Under the pieces are notes generated by a model. The model saw only the letters and a program-made list of their open reading frames with translations, searched no databases and was not told the origin of the DNA. Position numbers and translations under genes: made by a program. Below, one piece after another: positions 36,466 to 44,922 of a stretch of DNA of 64,000 nucleotides (within the stretch, counting starts at the first letter, position 1; every line of letters begins with the position of its first letter). The stretch is taken from NCBI RefSeq assembly GCF_000473245.1, contig NC_022524.1, positions 1,574,501-1,638,500 on the forward strand. Direction: 5' to 3'. Source of the stretch: Bacillus infantis NRRL B-14911. Its GTDB lineage: Bacteria; Bacillota; Bacilli; Bacillales; Cytobacillaceae.

Positions 36466-36843
36466 TGTGCCGGTCCTAAGTGCTTTAGACAGCGGTTCAA
36501 TGATTTTGTCTTTTGATGCATCGCCATTCACTTTTGCTGTAATCCTGTTCTGGTGCAAAACTAAAATGGCCGGGCATCCTTTAAGTTCGAATGTACTATA
36601 ATACTTTTTCGCCTTGGCAGCCGTTATGACTTTCATTTTCTTCATTTCATCCGGAAATTCCTTTTTCAATTCTATGATTGCATCATAATATGGTGCTTCA
36701 TTTTGATAGTCAGATTCATCTGTAAAGAAAATCACCTGCTTTTGCGAGCTATCAAGCATTAAATCATCAGCAGCTTTCGTCTTGCTGCAGGAAACGGTCA
36801 ATATCATAAAAGAAGCTAACAGCAAAAAACGGAAACTCTTCAT
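36463..36843 (-). CDS. slp: Small peptidoglycan-associated lipoprotein (Slp-like)
   Basis: A 126-residue lipoprotein with signal MKSFRFLLLASFMILTVSC (lipidated Cys19). The body has alternating strands and helices like a small thioredoxin-like fold (QVIFFTDESDYQ, FELKGCPAILVLHQN) with a cis-proline-like CPAI, but no CxxC pair, so redox activity is unlikely. Position immediately after and opposite to pdhD and length match B. subtilis Slp, a PAL-related lipoprotein. Orientation and size support the assignment more than sequence memory does. Confidence 0.72.
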   Translation of the reverse strand: MKSFRFLLLASFMILTVSCSKTKAADDLMLDSSQKQVIFFTDESDYQNEAPYYDAIIELKKEFPDEMKKMKVITAAKAKKYYSTFELKGCPAILVLHQNRITAKVNGDASKDKIIEPLSKALRTGT

Positions 36844-37060
36844 TTATGCTCACCTTTTCTTCTCTTAATGTGTTAAAAGCTGTAAATAATTTCGTCATAA
36901 TAGCCCATATTTTAACATAATAAATAGTAATATCTCCGCTTGTCACCCAATTGTTACAAAATTGAAAAATACCCGGCCGGAGTGGTACATATAATACATA
37001 TAAGCCTGGATTACAAGCAAACATATGAAGGGAATATATATTGCAATTGGCGGTGTTTAT

Positions 37061-37303
37061 ATGAAGACTTATTCGGTGATCATGATCCAGCTGATTATAT
37101 GGAGCGGCTATACTTTTTTGGAGTGGCTTTCTAAGCATGACCATCCAGTTTATAATGTTCTCATGTTTTTTGTATTTTTCTATCTTGCTGTTATTTTGGG
37201 TAATTTCATCATAAAATCACCGAAGAGAACTTTTATGGTCACTATGCTGTCTTTGGGGCTGTATGGTTGCTTTCAGGCGGCTCTGGCATTTATTCATTAT
37301 TGA
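37061..37303 (+). CDS. Small three-segment membrane protein
   Basis: An 80-residue protein (from the ATG at 37061) with three hydrophobic stretches, about residues 4-18, 26-47 and 55-77. An earlier in-frame ATG at 37025 would add 12 residues but has no ribosome site; GGCGGTG before 37061 is only a weak one. No function is recognised. It resembles small conserved membrane proteins near slp in Bacillaceae only in general layout. Confidence 0.55.
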   Translation: MKTYSVIMIQLIIWSGYTFLEWLSKHDHPVYNVLMFFVFFYLAVILGNFIIKSPKRTFMVTMLSLGLYGCFQAALAFIHY

Positions 37304-37411
37304 GAGTACCTGGTGGTAGTTGAACGGAATTTATAAGGCAGCCTGCAGACTTTCCTTTCTAGGGTAAAATGGGAGGACCACTTGAAGATATAAGGTGATG
37401 GCAGCATGGGC

Positions 37412-37508
37412 AGCTAGGACCACTATTCTTAGGAAATAGAAAAAATAGCGGTTCCAGTCGGGTGAGCTAGAATCACTATTCTTAGGAAATAGGAAAATAG
37501 CGGTCCCA
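37412..37508. repeat. Tandem pair of 45-bp hairpin repeats
   Basis: Two direct copies 53 bases apart, AGCTAG..CACTATTCTTAGG.. and ..AATAGCGGTYCCAG. Each folds on itself because ACCACTATT faces AATAGCGGTT with few mismatches. Non-coding. The rest of 37304-37584 shows nothing further. Confidence 0.7.
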
Positions 37509-37584
37509 GCAGATAACCTGTAGCCTCACTTTTGAAAAAATCACAAACGCAGCAGGATAACAATGCTATATAAAAATACACCAA

Positions 37585-37624
37585 CCAAAAAAGCTTCGGG
37601 ATAAATCATCCCGAAGCTTTTCTA
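37585..37624 (-). terminator. Intrinsic terminator of BCCT gene
   Basis: AAAAGCTTCGGGA and its exact complement pair around ATAAATCA-like loop; minus-strand T-run TTTTTT follows. Confidence 0.88.
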
Positions 37625-39157
37625 TTATGCAGATTTTTGCTGTTTTTCTTTTGTATCGCTCACATTTTCTTCTTTTAAAGCTTTCATCAGTGAAAATACA
37701 ATCAGGAGCATAATAACTGTAAATGGCAGGGCGGCAATAATCGATGCACGCTGCAGTGCTTCAAGGCCGCCTGTCCACAGCAGTATGGCTGCAGAAGCAG
37801 ACTGTATGATGCCCCAAACAAATTTAACTTTATTTGGCGGGTTCAGGCTTCCGTTCGTCGTTTGCATGCCAAGCACGAAGGTTGCCGAGTCCGCTGAAGT
37901 GATGAAAAAAGTGCTGATAAGGAAGATGGCAAGCAAGGACAGCACCATTGATAGCGGGAAGTGCTCAAAGACAGCAAATAAAGCGATCTCCATGCCATTC
38001 TCGGTCATCGTATCCATGATTGGCGTATTTTCAAAGAATTCGAGGAAAATACCGGTTCCTCCAAATACTGAAAACCAAAGCGCACCGAATAATGTTGGTA
38101 CAGCAAGGACACCGATGACAAACTCCCTGATGGTCCTGCCTTTTGAAATCCGTGCAATGAAGGTTCCCACAAATGGAGCCCACGCAATCCACCAGGCCCA
38201 ATAGAAAATGGTCCAATCCTGGAACCATGTCAGTTCCTGATCAAACGGGCTGAGCCTGAAGCTCATGGATGGCAGGTTCTGCAAGTAAGAACCGATAGTA
38301 GTGGTGAATAGATCCATAATAAAATTGGTAGGCCCTACAAACAGCATGAATAGCAGCAGAAGAATGGCCAGGATGATATTAAGATTGCTCAAGTATTTAA
38401 TGCCTTTATTAAGCCCTGTCTGGGCCGAAAGCATAAATAAAACCGTGACAGCGGCTATAATGATCATCTGTGTCCCGATGCCGTTGCTGACGCCGCTGAA
38501 CACATGTGACAGGCCGCCGCTTATTTGAATGGCACCCAGTCCCAGTGAAGTGGCTACACCGAAGACAGTTGCAAATACTGCGATGAAATTGATTAGTACA
38601 CCAAGCATTCCGTCAACTTTGTCCCCTAAGATGGGACGGAGAATGGAGCTGATGACCCCTGGAGCCCCTTTCCTGAACTGAAAGTAAGCCAAAGCAAGGG
38701 CTATCACTGCATAGATGGCCCAAGGGTGGAGTCCCCAGTGGAAAAAGGAATATCTCATGGCTGTTCTGGCAGAATCCGGCGTTTCTCCGTCGCCGAATGG
38801 CGGATCGAAATAATGATACATAGGCTCTGCAGCTCCCCAGAATACAAGGCCTATCCCCATTCCTGCACTGAACAGCATCGCAAACCAGGTTAAATAACCG
38901 AATTCGGGCTGCTCATTATCTTTCCCTAAACGAATGTTTCCATACTTTGTGAAAATAAGTACAATAGCAAAAATTAAAAAGATCGAGGCTGACAGCATAT
39001 AAAACCAGCCAAATTTCTCAAGGATGAATCCTTGAACATTTTGTGTAACAACGTCTAAATTTGCATTGGGCAATATCCTTTTTGGAATAAGCCCCCAGAT
39101 AATAAATAATACAGTTACGATAACTGATACCCAAAAAACTGGTGTCAGTTTCTTCAT
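37625..39157 (-). CDS. BCCT family glycine betaine transporter (OpuD-like)
   Basis: A 510-residue carrier with 12 membrane helices. GMGIGLVFWGAAEP is the glycine-rich segment that marks sodium-coupled betaine transporters, and WWIAWAPFVGTF is the tryptophan-rich substrate-binding signature. It resembles B. subtilis OpuD and imports glycine betaine or a related quaternary amine for osmoprotection. I chose ATG at 39157 (GGAGGG upstream); a frame open to 39289 adds an improbable N-terminus. A charged C-terminal tail is short, so osmosensing via a long tail as in BetP is not evident. Confidence 0.9.
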   Translation of the reverse strand: MKKLTPVFWVSVIVTVLFIIWGLIPKRILPNANLDVVTQNVQGFILEKFGWFYMLSASIFLIFAIVLIFTKYGNIRLGKDNEQPEFGYLTWFAMLFSAGMGIGLVFWGAAEPMYHYFDPPFGDGETPDSARTAMRYSFFHWGLHPWAIYAVIALALAYFQFRKGAPGVISSILRPILGDKVDGMLGVLINFIAVFATVFGVATSLGLGAIQISGGLSHVFSGVSNGIGTQMIIIAAVTVLFMLSAQTGLNKGIKYLSNLNIILAILLLLFMLFVGPTNFIMDLFTTTIGSYLQNLPSMSFRLSPFDQELTWFQDWTIFYWAWWIAWAPFVGTFIARISKGRTIREFVIGVLAVPTLFGALWFSVFGGTGIFLEFFENTPIMDTMTENGMEIALFAVFEHFPLSMVLSLLAIFLISTFFITSADSATFVLGMQTTNGSLNPPNKVKFVWGIIQSASAAILLWTGGLEALQRASIIAALPFTVIMLLIVFSLMKALKEENVSDTKEKQQKSA

Positions 39158-39398
39158 CCAATCCCTCCAAATCAAATCGTACATATGTGCAGGCTCAGCC
39201 ATTGCTGATGAATAGGCTGCAGTTTTATGTTTAGAAAATAGTATGGTGTGGAAACAGTGGTTTAGGGAAAACAGCAGATAGAAATACATTACGGATAAAA
39301 AGGGGGAGTTATTTCGATTGTCTCTACCAGTTACAAACCATTTTCTATACTAACATTTTATAAGTATAATAAAAAGCATAACGCTTATTGGAGGGGTA

Positions 39399-40268
39399 AT
39401 GATGTATAAAAAAACTGCCGCCTTGGTGCTGTCTGCCATGCTGCTTTCTGCGTGCGGTGCAGGCGGAGAAGCAGGCAAAGATAAGGGAGAAGAGACGAAA
39501 AATGCCGTGGAAACGGCTAAAGAGCAGGGAAGCAGCGATGCGGAAGAAGCCGTTGAAAGCGGAGAGGCAAGCGGTTCTGATATAGAGGAGACCGGATCCA
39601 AGGAGGAACAGCCGGCTGAAACGGAGGGTAAAGAGCCTTTATACCGCATTAATGAAAATAATTGGACTATTGAGCCGCTGGCAGATGCGAACAAAAAAGT
39701 GGTCCTCCTTACCATTGATGATGCGCCTGATAAACATGCCGTAGAGATGGCTAAAACATTGCATCAGCTGGGTGTCAGCGCCATATTTTTCGTTAACGGG
39801 CATTTTCTGGATACCCCGGAGGAAGAAGAAAAATTGAAAGAGATACATAATCTGGGTTTTCCAATCGGGAACCATACATACAGCCACAGTAATCTAAAGG
39901 AAATTACCCCGGCACAGCAAAAGGAAGAGGTATTGAAATTAAATAAACGTGTAGAAGAAATCATCGGGGAAAAGCCTCGATTTTTCAGGGCTCCTTTTGG
40001 GATCAATACCGATGCAAGCAGGGAGGCTGCTGCAGCGGAAGGAATGGAGCTCATGAACTGGACATATGGATACGATTGGGAAAAGGACTATCAAAACAAA
40101 GAGGCCTTGACGGACATTATGGTCAATTCCCCATATCTGACCGACGGAGCCAATCTGCTTATGCATGACAGAGATTGGACGAATGCAGCGCTGGAGGGGA
40201 TTGTAAAGGGCCTTCAGGCAAAAGGGTATGAAATTGCGGATCCTGACAGGATCCAAACAGCTTTATAA
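39399..40268 (+). CDS. Polysaccharide deacetylase lipoprotein
   Basis: A 289-residue lipoprotein: signal with lipobox LLSAC (Cys20), a long acidic Glu/Ser/Gly linker to residue about 85, then a NodB-type domain. Motif 1 reads TIDDAPD (catalytic and metal Asp), motif 2 HTYSHSNL (two metal His), motif 3 RAPFG and the late motif LLMHD. It would de-N-acetylate peptidoglycan or another surface glycan outside the membrane. The linker spans the wall. GGAGGGG precedes two adjacent ATG codons. Confidence 0.9.
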   Translation: MMYKKTAALVLSAMLLSACGAGGEAGKDKGEETKNAVETAKEQGSSDAEEAVESGEASGSDIEETGSKEEQPAETEGKEPLYRINENNWTIEPLADANKKVVLLTIDDAPDKHAVEMAKTLHQLGVSAIFFVNGHFLDTPEEEEKLKEIHNLGFPIGNHTYSHSNLKEITPAQQKEEVLKLNKRVEEIIGEKPRFFRAPFGINTDASREAAAAEGMELMNWTYGYDWEKDYQNKEALTDIMVNSPYLTDGANLLMHDRDWTNAALEGIVKGLQAKGYEIADPDRIQTAL

Positions 40269-40273
40269 ACCAG

Positions 40274-40305
40274 AAAAAGAGCGGCATCGAGTGCCGCTCT
40301 TTCTT
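40274..40305. terminator. Bidirectional terminator
   Basis: AAAGAGCGGCA and TGCCGCTCTTT pair exactly around TCGAG, with T-rich tail; sits between convergent genes. Confidence 0.88.
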
Positions 40306-40306
40306 C

Positions 40307-40636
40307 TTACCTTCTAACATTCCCTTTAAATAATCTAGCTATTATAGTTGTGACTGCGAAAAAGAAAAGAAAATAGCTCAGCTCTGTCAACACGAGGGGA
40401 GTAAGCTTGTAATTCGTTTCTTTTTCCAGGGGAGATTCAAATTGTATAACCACCGGATATGCATCCTCCTGCTCTGGCAGATAGCTGGTCTGCTCGGCAA
40501 AAGGGAAAGGGCCCCCGAATAGAAGATTCTGTGTTAATGAATCCGGCTTGTCTTCCAGCCTTGCGTCAAAGATGAAAGGGGACACCAGTGTAAAAGCCAG
40601 ACTGACTATTATGATGATTAGGACTCTTTTCTTCAA
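40307..40636 (-). CDS. Two-segment membrane protein, unknown function
   Basis: A 109-residue protein starting at TTG behind AAGGAG. N-terminal hydrophobic helix (residues 4-22), an extracytoplasmic acidic loop of about 55 residues, a second helix (about 80-102) and a basic end KGNVRR inside. No family recognised. The strong ribosome site and shared terminator support it as real. Confidence 0.65.
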   Translation of the reverse strand: MKKRVLIIIIVSLAFTLVSPFIFDARLEDKPDSLTQNLLFGGPFPFAEQTSYLPEQEDAYPVVIQFESPLEKETNYKLTPLVLTELSYFLFFFAVTTIIARLFKGNVRR

Positions 40637-40694
40637 GCTGACAACTCCTTAATACCTGAAACTTATTTCAACGAATCTATATTATCATACCTTA

Positions 40695-41129
40695 TTATTT
40701 TCGCCCGTTAAAGTACATAATTCTTCCGTTGAACAGCTGCAGTTCAGCCTGGAGTTTCTTAGCTAAAAATTTACAGAATTCATTCGCTTTGCTTTTGTCG
40801 CCCATTGCTGCATTTTCCGGCAGGGTAAGCTGTATATAGGATTGGATCCGCTCTGTGCTGTCAGCATCTTGTATCGTTTCTGTTCCTACTCCTATCAGTA
40901 TCGTATTATAACGGTCATCCAAAGATTGCAGCCAAAGCCGTTTTCCGTCTCCTTGTGTATATTCCTTTATTTCATAAGGAAAGGCTGCTTTGCTGTAACC
41001 CCAATCAACCTGATCGCCGGTTTTTGCGGTTATAGCTTTATAATATTCCAGTAAATCTTTTACCTCCTGAATTGTAATCGTTTCCTGGCTTGATGTTTTA
41101 ACCAGTTTTATGTAAGCGCTGCTCGACAT
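40695..41129 (-). CDS. DUF1885 family protein
   Basis: A 144-residue soluble protein starting MSSSAYIKLV. It resembles the DUF1885 family of Bacillus/Geobacillus, whose structure has an FKBP-like/alpha-beta fold but no assigned function. ATG at 41129 is preferred because AAAGGAGG precedes it; the frame stays open upstream to 41270 without a ribosome site. Divergent from the SR1-like RNA gene. Confidence 0.8.
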   Translation of the reverse strand: MSSSAYIKLVKTSSQETITIQEVKDLLEYYKAITAKTGDQVDWGYSKAAFPYEIKEYTQGDGKRLWLQSLDDRYNTILIGVGTETIQDADSTERIQSYIQLTLPENAAMGDKSKANEFCKFLAKKLQAELQLFNGRIMYFNGRK

Positions 41130-41291
41130 GAAGAAACCTCCTTTAAAAACAGAATATTTAGATTTAATTTTACCATTCTTGTGGGATGCTGTAACCTTAT
41201 AGAAGTTTTTAAAAGGGAATGATCCTTCCTCCCTGGAAAAAAAGAATGAAAAATAAGCGATAACCCGCAAAATGTGTCATACAATTTAGGC

Positions 41292-41349
41292 TTGATATTT
41301 TAATAATGTTATAATATTATAGATTTAGAGTAAAATAAAACGCTTTCAA
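41292..41349 (+). promoter_or_regulatory. SR1 promoter with cre-like site
   Basis: TTGATA (41292-41297), 17 bases, TATTAT (41315-41320) is a plausible sigma-A promoter. Just after the expected start, the minus strand at 41334-41349 reads TTGAAAGCGTTTTATT, matching the catabolite-responsive element at about 14 of 16 positions. B. subtilis SR1 is repressed under glycolytic conditions, chiefly by CcpN with a smaller CcpA effect; here a cre-like site is seen and CcpA control is inferred. Confidence 0.6.
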
Positions 41350-41380
41350 AACCAAATTCAGCGAAAAGGGGATTGAACAG

Positions 41381-41503
41381 ATGGGCACAATTGTATGTCA
41401 GGATTGCAATTCAACAATCGATCACTTTGAAGATGAAAAGGTAACGGTTCTGTATGCGAAATGCAATTGCAGAAAAGGCGGACAAAAAGAGAAAAGCAAT
41501 TAG
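41381..41503 (+). CDS. sr1P: GapA-binding peptide SR1P
   Basis: A 40-residue peptide beginning MGTIVCQDCNSTIDHFEDEK, which is nearly the same as the start of B. subtilis SR1P. Cys6/Cys9 and Cys28/Cys30 could bind zinc. The C-terminal third (KGGQKEKSN) differs from the Cys-rich end of the B. subtilis peptide. Known role: it binds glyceraldehyde-3-phosphate dehydrogenase GapA and strengthens the GapA-RNase J1 interaction, stabilising gapA mRNA. ATG after AAAAGGGGA. Too short for most gene finders. Confidence 0.93.
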   Translation: MGTIVCQDCNSTIDHFEDEKVTVLYAKCNCRKGGQKEKSN

Positions 41504-41531
41504 AATCAGCATTAAAAATGATTTTATAGAA

Positions 41532-41566
41532 GAAAGCATGCAAAAATTGCATGCTTTCTTTTTTAA
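41532..41566 (+). terminator. Intrinsic terminator of SR1-like RNA
   Basis: GAAAGCATGCAA and TTGCATGCTTTC pair exactly around AAA, followed by TTTTTTT. Confidence 0.93.
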
Positions 41567-41622
41567 AGTTTAGGAATTTATAATTAGTAATCCTTGTGGA
41601 TTATTATCAATTCTTGATCCAC

Positions 41623-41798
41623 GTCCAGCAGCTGCGCCGAGGTCACAAGCCAAACCTCCCAAAAAGGCAAAGAACGCCTTTCCGGGAGGTTCGTCTTGAG
41701 GCCCCCCAGGATGGGGGTCATGCAGACGTTGCAGCAGGACGTGGCGTTTTTAGTCTGCGTTCCTTAAGGGGTGGATCAAGGCGCTTGCGCTTTTGTTC
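41623..41798. repeat. Modular palindromic repeat, unit C
   Basis: GTCCAGCAGCTGCGCCGAGG start, inner hairpin AAAGGC-AAAGAAC-GCCTTT inside CCTCCC/GGGAGG, then the insertion module (GGCCCCCCAGGATGGGGGTC, CAGGACGTGGCGTTTTTAGT) and the end GGCGCTTGCGCTTTTGTTCC. Left half as in unit D, right half as in B2. Lies at the 3' end of speA. Confidence 0.8.
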
Positions 41799-41805
41799 CA
41801 TATTC

Positions 41806-43275
41806 TTACCTGATCGCTTTATGCTCTTTAATCACACGCAGGAATTTGAAATCGTAGTCCTCAGGTCCCTGGACAGGCAGTCCTGCCTCCATATTTGTTT
41901 TAATATAGACAAGATTATCCTTCGTGATGATTTCCCCTGGAATGAAGATTGGGATTCCTGGAGGGTAGACCATGATGAATTCTGCAATGATGCGCCCTTC
42001 AGATTCGTCAAAAGGGACAAGCTCAGTTTCTGCATAAAAAGCATCCCGTGGCGTTAACGAAAGCACCGGTATATTAGGCAGCATCACTTTTGCATCCTTA
42101 CGTTCAGTTTCTTGAAGGCCGCCCGCAGATAATTCCCTGAGTGCCGCAAGCAGGGCATCTGCCTCTTGTTTGGTATCTCCTGGAGTAATGATGCAGAGGA
42201 TATTATATAAATCTGATAGCTCGACCTCGATATTAAACTTCTCGCGGAGCCATTTTTCTACATCATATCCTGTTACATTTAACTCTTTCACAGAGATAAT
42301 CAATTTGGTCGGATCATAATCATAAGCCGCCTTGGTTTCAAGAATCTCGTCACCGACACAGTAGAGGCGGTCAACCTCATTGATTTCTTTCCTCATATAC
42401 TGTGCCAGGTCTATTGTCCGCTCAATCAGCTCTTTCCCCTCTGTAGCAAGTCTTCTTCTTGCAACATCAAGAGACGCAAGCAGCAGATAGGAGGTGGAGG
42501 TCGTTGTCAGCATGCTTAGGATCGACTGAACGCGCTTAGGGGAAACAAGATTTCCTTTAACATTCAGGATTGAACTTTGCGTCATTGATCCGCCCAGTTT
42601 ATGGACACTGGTAGCGGCCATATCGGCGCCAGCCTGCATCGCAGACATCGGCAGGTCTTCATGGAAATGAATATGAACACCATGTGCTTCATCCACAAGG
42701 ACAGGCACCTCATAGGAATGAGCGATCTCAACAATCTCCTTCAGGTTTGCTGATATTCCGAAATAGGTAGGATTGATAACCAGCACACCTTTAGCGTCGG
42801 GATGCTGGCTAAGTGCCTTCTCCACTGAATCTGTAGTGATTCCATGTGAAATTCCCAGCTTTTCATCAACCTCCGGGTGAATGAAAATAGGGGTCGCACC
42901 TGAAAAGACAATGGCTGACATCACAGATTTATGAACATTTCTTGGTACGATAATTTTGTCCCCAGGCCCGCAGACTGCCATGACCATCGTCATGATCGCT
43001 CCGCTGGTTCCCTGAACTGAAAAGAATGTATGATCTGCACCAAATGCTTCTGCAGCCAGGTCCTGCGCCTGTTTGATGATTCCTTTCGGCTGATGGAGAT
43101 CATCAAGGGGGCCGATGTTAATCAAATCGATTGACAGGGCATTATCTCCGATAAATTCACGGAACTCCGGGTCAATTCCCGCCCCTTTTTTATGTCCGGG
43201 TATATGAAATTGAATAGGGTTCTTTTTTGCATGTGCCAGTAAACCGCTGAATAACGGTGTTTCAGATTGTAGCAA
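41806..43275 (-). CDS. speA: Arginine decarboxylase SpeA
   Basis: A 489-residue fold-type I PLP decarboxylase, nearly identical in length to B. subtilis SpeA. HIPGHKKGAG near the N-terminus, VDEAHGVHIHFH (cofactor ring contacts) and the PLP-binding lysine in SVHKLGGSMTQSS; C-terminal Orn/Lys/Arg decarboxylase domain with PPGIPIFIPGE. It makes agmatine from arginine, the first step to spermidine in Bacillus. Starts at TTG with GAGGTGTGGG upstream. No terminator hairpin is seen other than the repeat that follows. Confidence 0.95.
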   Translation of the reverse strand: MLQSETPLFSGLLAHAKKNPIQFHIPGHKKGAGIDPEFREFIGDNALSIDLINIGPLDDLHQPKGIIKQAQDLAAEAFGADHTFFSVQGTSGAIMTMVMAVCGPGDKIIVPRNVHKSVMSAIVFSGATPIFIHPEVDEKLGISHGITTDSVEKALSQHPDAKGVLVINPTYFGISANLKEIVEIAHSYEVPVLVDEAHGVHIHFHEDLPMSAMQAGADMAATSVHKLGGSMTQSSILNVKGNLVSPKRVQSILSMLTTTSTSYLLLASLDVARRRLATEGKELIERTIDLAQYMRKEINEVDRLYCVGDEILETKAAYDYDPTKLIISVKELNVTGYDVEKWLREKFNIEVELSDLYNILCIITPGDTKQEADALLAALRELSAGGLQETERKDAKVMLPNIPVLSLTPRDAFYAETELVPFDESEGRIIAEFIMVYPPGIPIFIPGEIITKDNLVYIKTNMEAGLPVQGPEDYDFKFLRVIKEHKAIR

Positions 43276-43559
43276 CTATTCCCACACCTCTTTAATCATT
43301 GTCGTTAATATACTTATAAAACAAATGAATTATAGCATTAAAGCATATGGATGCAAAGCGATTCTAGCCGGCATTGGCAGGCAAATTTGCAGAGCGGCTG
43401 AATATATCCCTTTTCTGTAGCATTCGATGAAATACTCTTGACTATTCGCCCCTGCGCCCATACAGTGGATTTCCGGTTTCCCGCCTGTTAAAAAAGGAAT
43501 TTTCAGCTGCTGTCCCGAAGTATTTGAAGGAGAATTGAGAAGGAAAAGGGGAGACAAAG

Positions 43560-44519
43560 ATGAAATGGCAGACTAGAGTAACGGAATTATTGGATATACA
43601 ATACCCGATCATTCAAGGAGGCCTCGCGCATCTTGCGTACTCTGAGCTTGCAGGAGCGGTTTCCAATGCAGGCGGACTGGGACAAATAACAGCCATGTCG
43701 CTGCCTTCGCCGGAGGAGCTCAAAACGGAAATCAGAAAGGTCAAAACGATAACGGAAAAGCCTTTTGGCGTTAATTTTGCCATCGGGCAGCATGGCAGGC
43801 CATTCGAGGGGTTCCTGGAAGCAGCGCTTCAGGAGGGTGTCCCGGTCATTTCCATGACGGGCGGGAATCCGGCTCCGATTTTTGAGATGCTGAAGGGAAC
43901 TGATGTCAGGAAGCTTGTGCTTGTGGCGGCAAGAAGGCAGGCTGTTAAAGCAGAAGAACTCGGCGCAGATGCTGTGATGGTTGTCGGCCAGGAGGGGGGA
44001 GGGCATCTTGGAAGGACAGATACCGGGACAATGGTGCTTGTTCCCCAGGTTTCAGATGCTGTGTCGATCCCAGTGATCGCCTCTGGCGGGATCGGCGACG
44101 GCAGGGGCTTGATGGCTGCCTTGAGCCTTGGTGCGGAAGGAATTGAAATGGGCACAAGATTTGTGGCTACAGAAGAGTGTGTGCATGCTTCAAAGCTGTA
44201 TAAAGAAAGACTGGTCGGGGGATCGGAAAATGACACCATTGTCATTAAACGTTCGCTCGGGGCTCCTGCGAGGGTCATTGCCAACTCATGGGCAGACAGA
44301 ATATTGGAAATTGAAAAGAATAATGGCAGTTATGAAGAACTGAAGGATTATATAAGCGGGCAGGCAAACAAGCGCTATATCCATGACGGCTCTGAAACTG
44401 AAGGATTTGCCTGGGCAGGGCAGGTAATGGGCATGATTAAGGATATTCCTTCAGCTGGCGATCTGGTCAGCAGGATTATTAAAGAAGCAGAAGATATCCG
44501 GCGCTCATGGGCAGACTAG
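43560..44519 (+). CDS. Nitronate monooxygenase / FabK-like flavoprotein
   Basis: A 319-residue FMN TIM-barrel protein of the 2-nitropropane dioxygenase family. YPIIQGGLAHLAY at the start, GQEGGGHLG and the phosphate-binding SGGIGDGRGLMAALSLGAEG late in the barrel are family hallmarks. It may oxidise alkyl nitronates or, like FabK, reduce enoyl-ACP; the family cannot be split reliably by eye. ATG behind AAAAGGGGAG. Not in this position in B. subtilis. Confidence 0.87.
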   Translation: MKWQTRVTELLDIQYPIIQGGLAHLAYSELAGAVSNAGGLGQITAMSLPSPEELKTEIRKVKTITEKPFGVNFAIGQHGRPFEGFLEAALQEGVPVISMTGGNPAPIFEMLKGTDVRKLVLVAARRQAVKAEELGADAVMVVGQEGGGHLGRTDTGTMVLVPQVSDAVSIPVIASGGIGDGRGLMAALSLGAEGIEMGTRFVATEECVHASKLYKERLVGGSENDTIVIKRSLGAPARVIANSWADRILEIEKNNGSYEELKDYISGQANKRYIHDGSETEGFAWAGQVMGMIKDIPSAGDLVSRIIKEAEDIRRSWAD

Positions 44520-44588
44520 GACAAGAATTGCAAAATTTTCTTGGACTGGTTAAAATCAGCTAAGATGCTTGAAGAGGAGTGAACATCT

Positions 44589-44861
44589 TTGGAATATCAA
44601 TATCCAATCGACCCGGATTGGTCGACAGAAGAAATTGTAGACGTGATAAAGTTCTTTGAGAGCGTTGAAGCCGCTTATGAAAAAGGGGTCGACAGGGAAA
44701 TCCTTATGGATTCGTACCGCCGTTTTAAAGAAATTGTACCAGGCAAGGCCCAGGAAAAGACAGTCTGCAGCGAATTTGAAGAAACGAGCGGGTATTCGCC
44801 ATACCGTTCCGTAAAAGCAGCCAAAGAGGCAAAAGCCGGGGACAAAGTAAAAATGAAGTAA
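44589..44861 (+). CDS. yktA: UPF0223 protein YktA
   Basis: A 90-residue cytoplasmic protein starting at TTG after [38 protein letters not shown] and the later [12 protein letters not shown] (read in shorter pieces) match the UPF0223 family, B. subtilis YktA. The fold is a small helical bundle; the function is unknown. Located after speA as in B. subtilis, with the flavoprotein gene inserted. Confidence 0.9.
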   Translation: MEYQYPIDPDWSTEEIVDVIKFFESVEAAYEKGVDREILMDSYRRFKEIVPGKAQEKTVCSEFEETSGYSPYRSVKAAKEAKAGDKVKMK

Positions 44862-44863
44862 AC

Positions 44864-44898
44864 AAAAGAACCTGCATCGATCTGATGCAGGTTCTTTT
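44864..44898. terminator. Bidirectional terminator yktA/yktB
   Basis: AAAAGAACCTGCATC and its exact complement around a 5-base loop, between convergent genes. Confidence 0.92.
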
Positions 44899-44922
44899 GG
44901 CAGTTTGGGCGTCTGGACCCGT

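Larger units (their letters stand above)
41327..41566 (+). ncRNA. SR1-like dual-function small RNA
   Basis: A transcription unit of about 240 nucleotides from the promoter to a strong terminator, carrying the 40-codon sr1p frame in its middle, located between the pdh/slp block and speA just as SR1 is in B. subtilis. In that species the 205-nt RNA base-pairs with ahrC mRNA and also encodes SR1P. The antisense part cannot be confirmed here without the ahrC sequence. Confidence 0.65.

Noticed and set aside
41596-42057. A plus-strand frame covering the repeat and the end of speA
   Set aside because: Its N-terminal half is the repeat unit and its rest is antisense to conserved speA.
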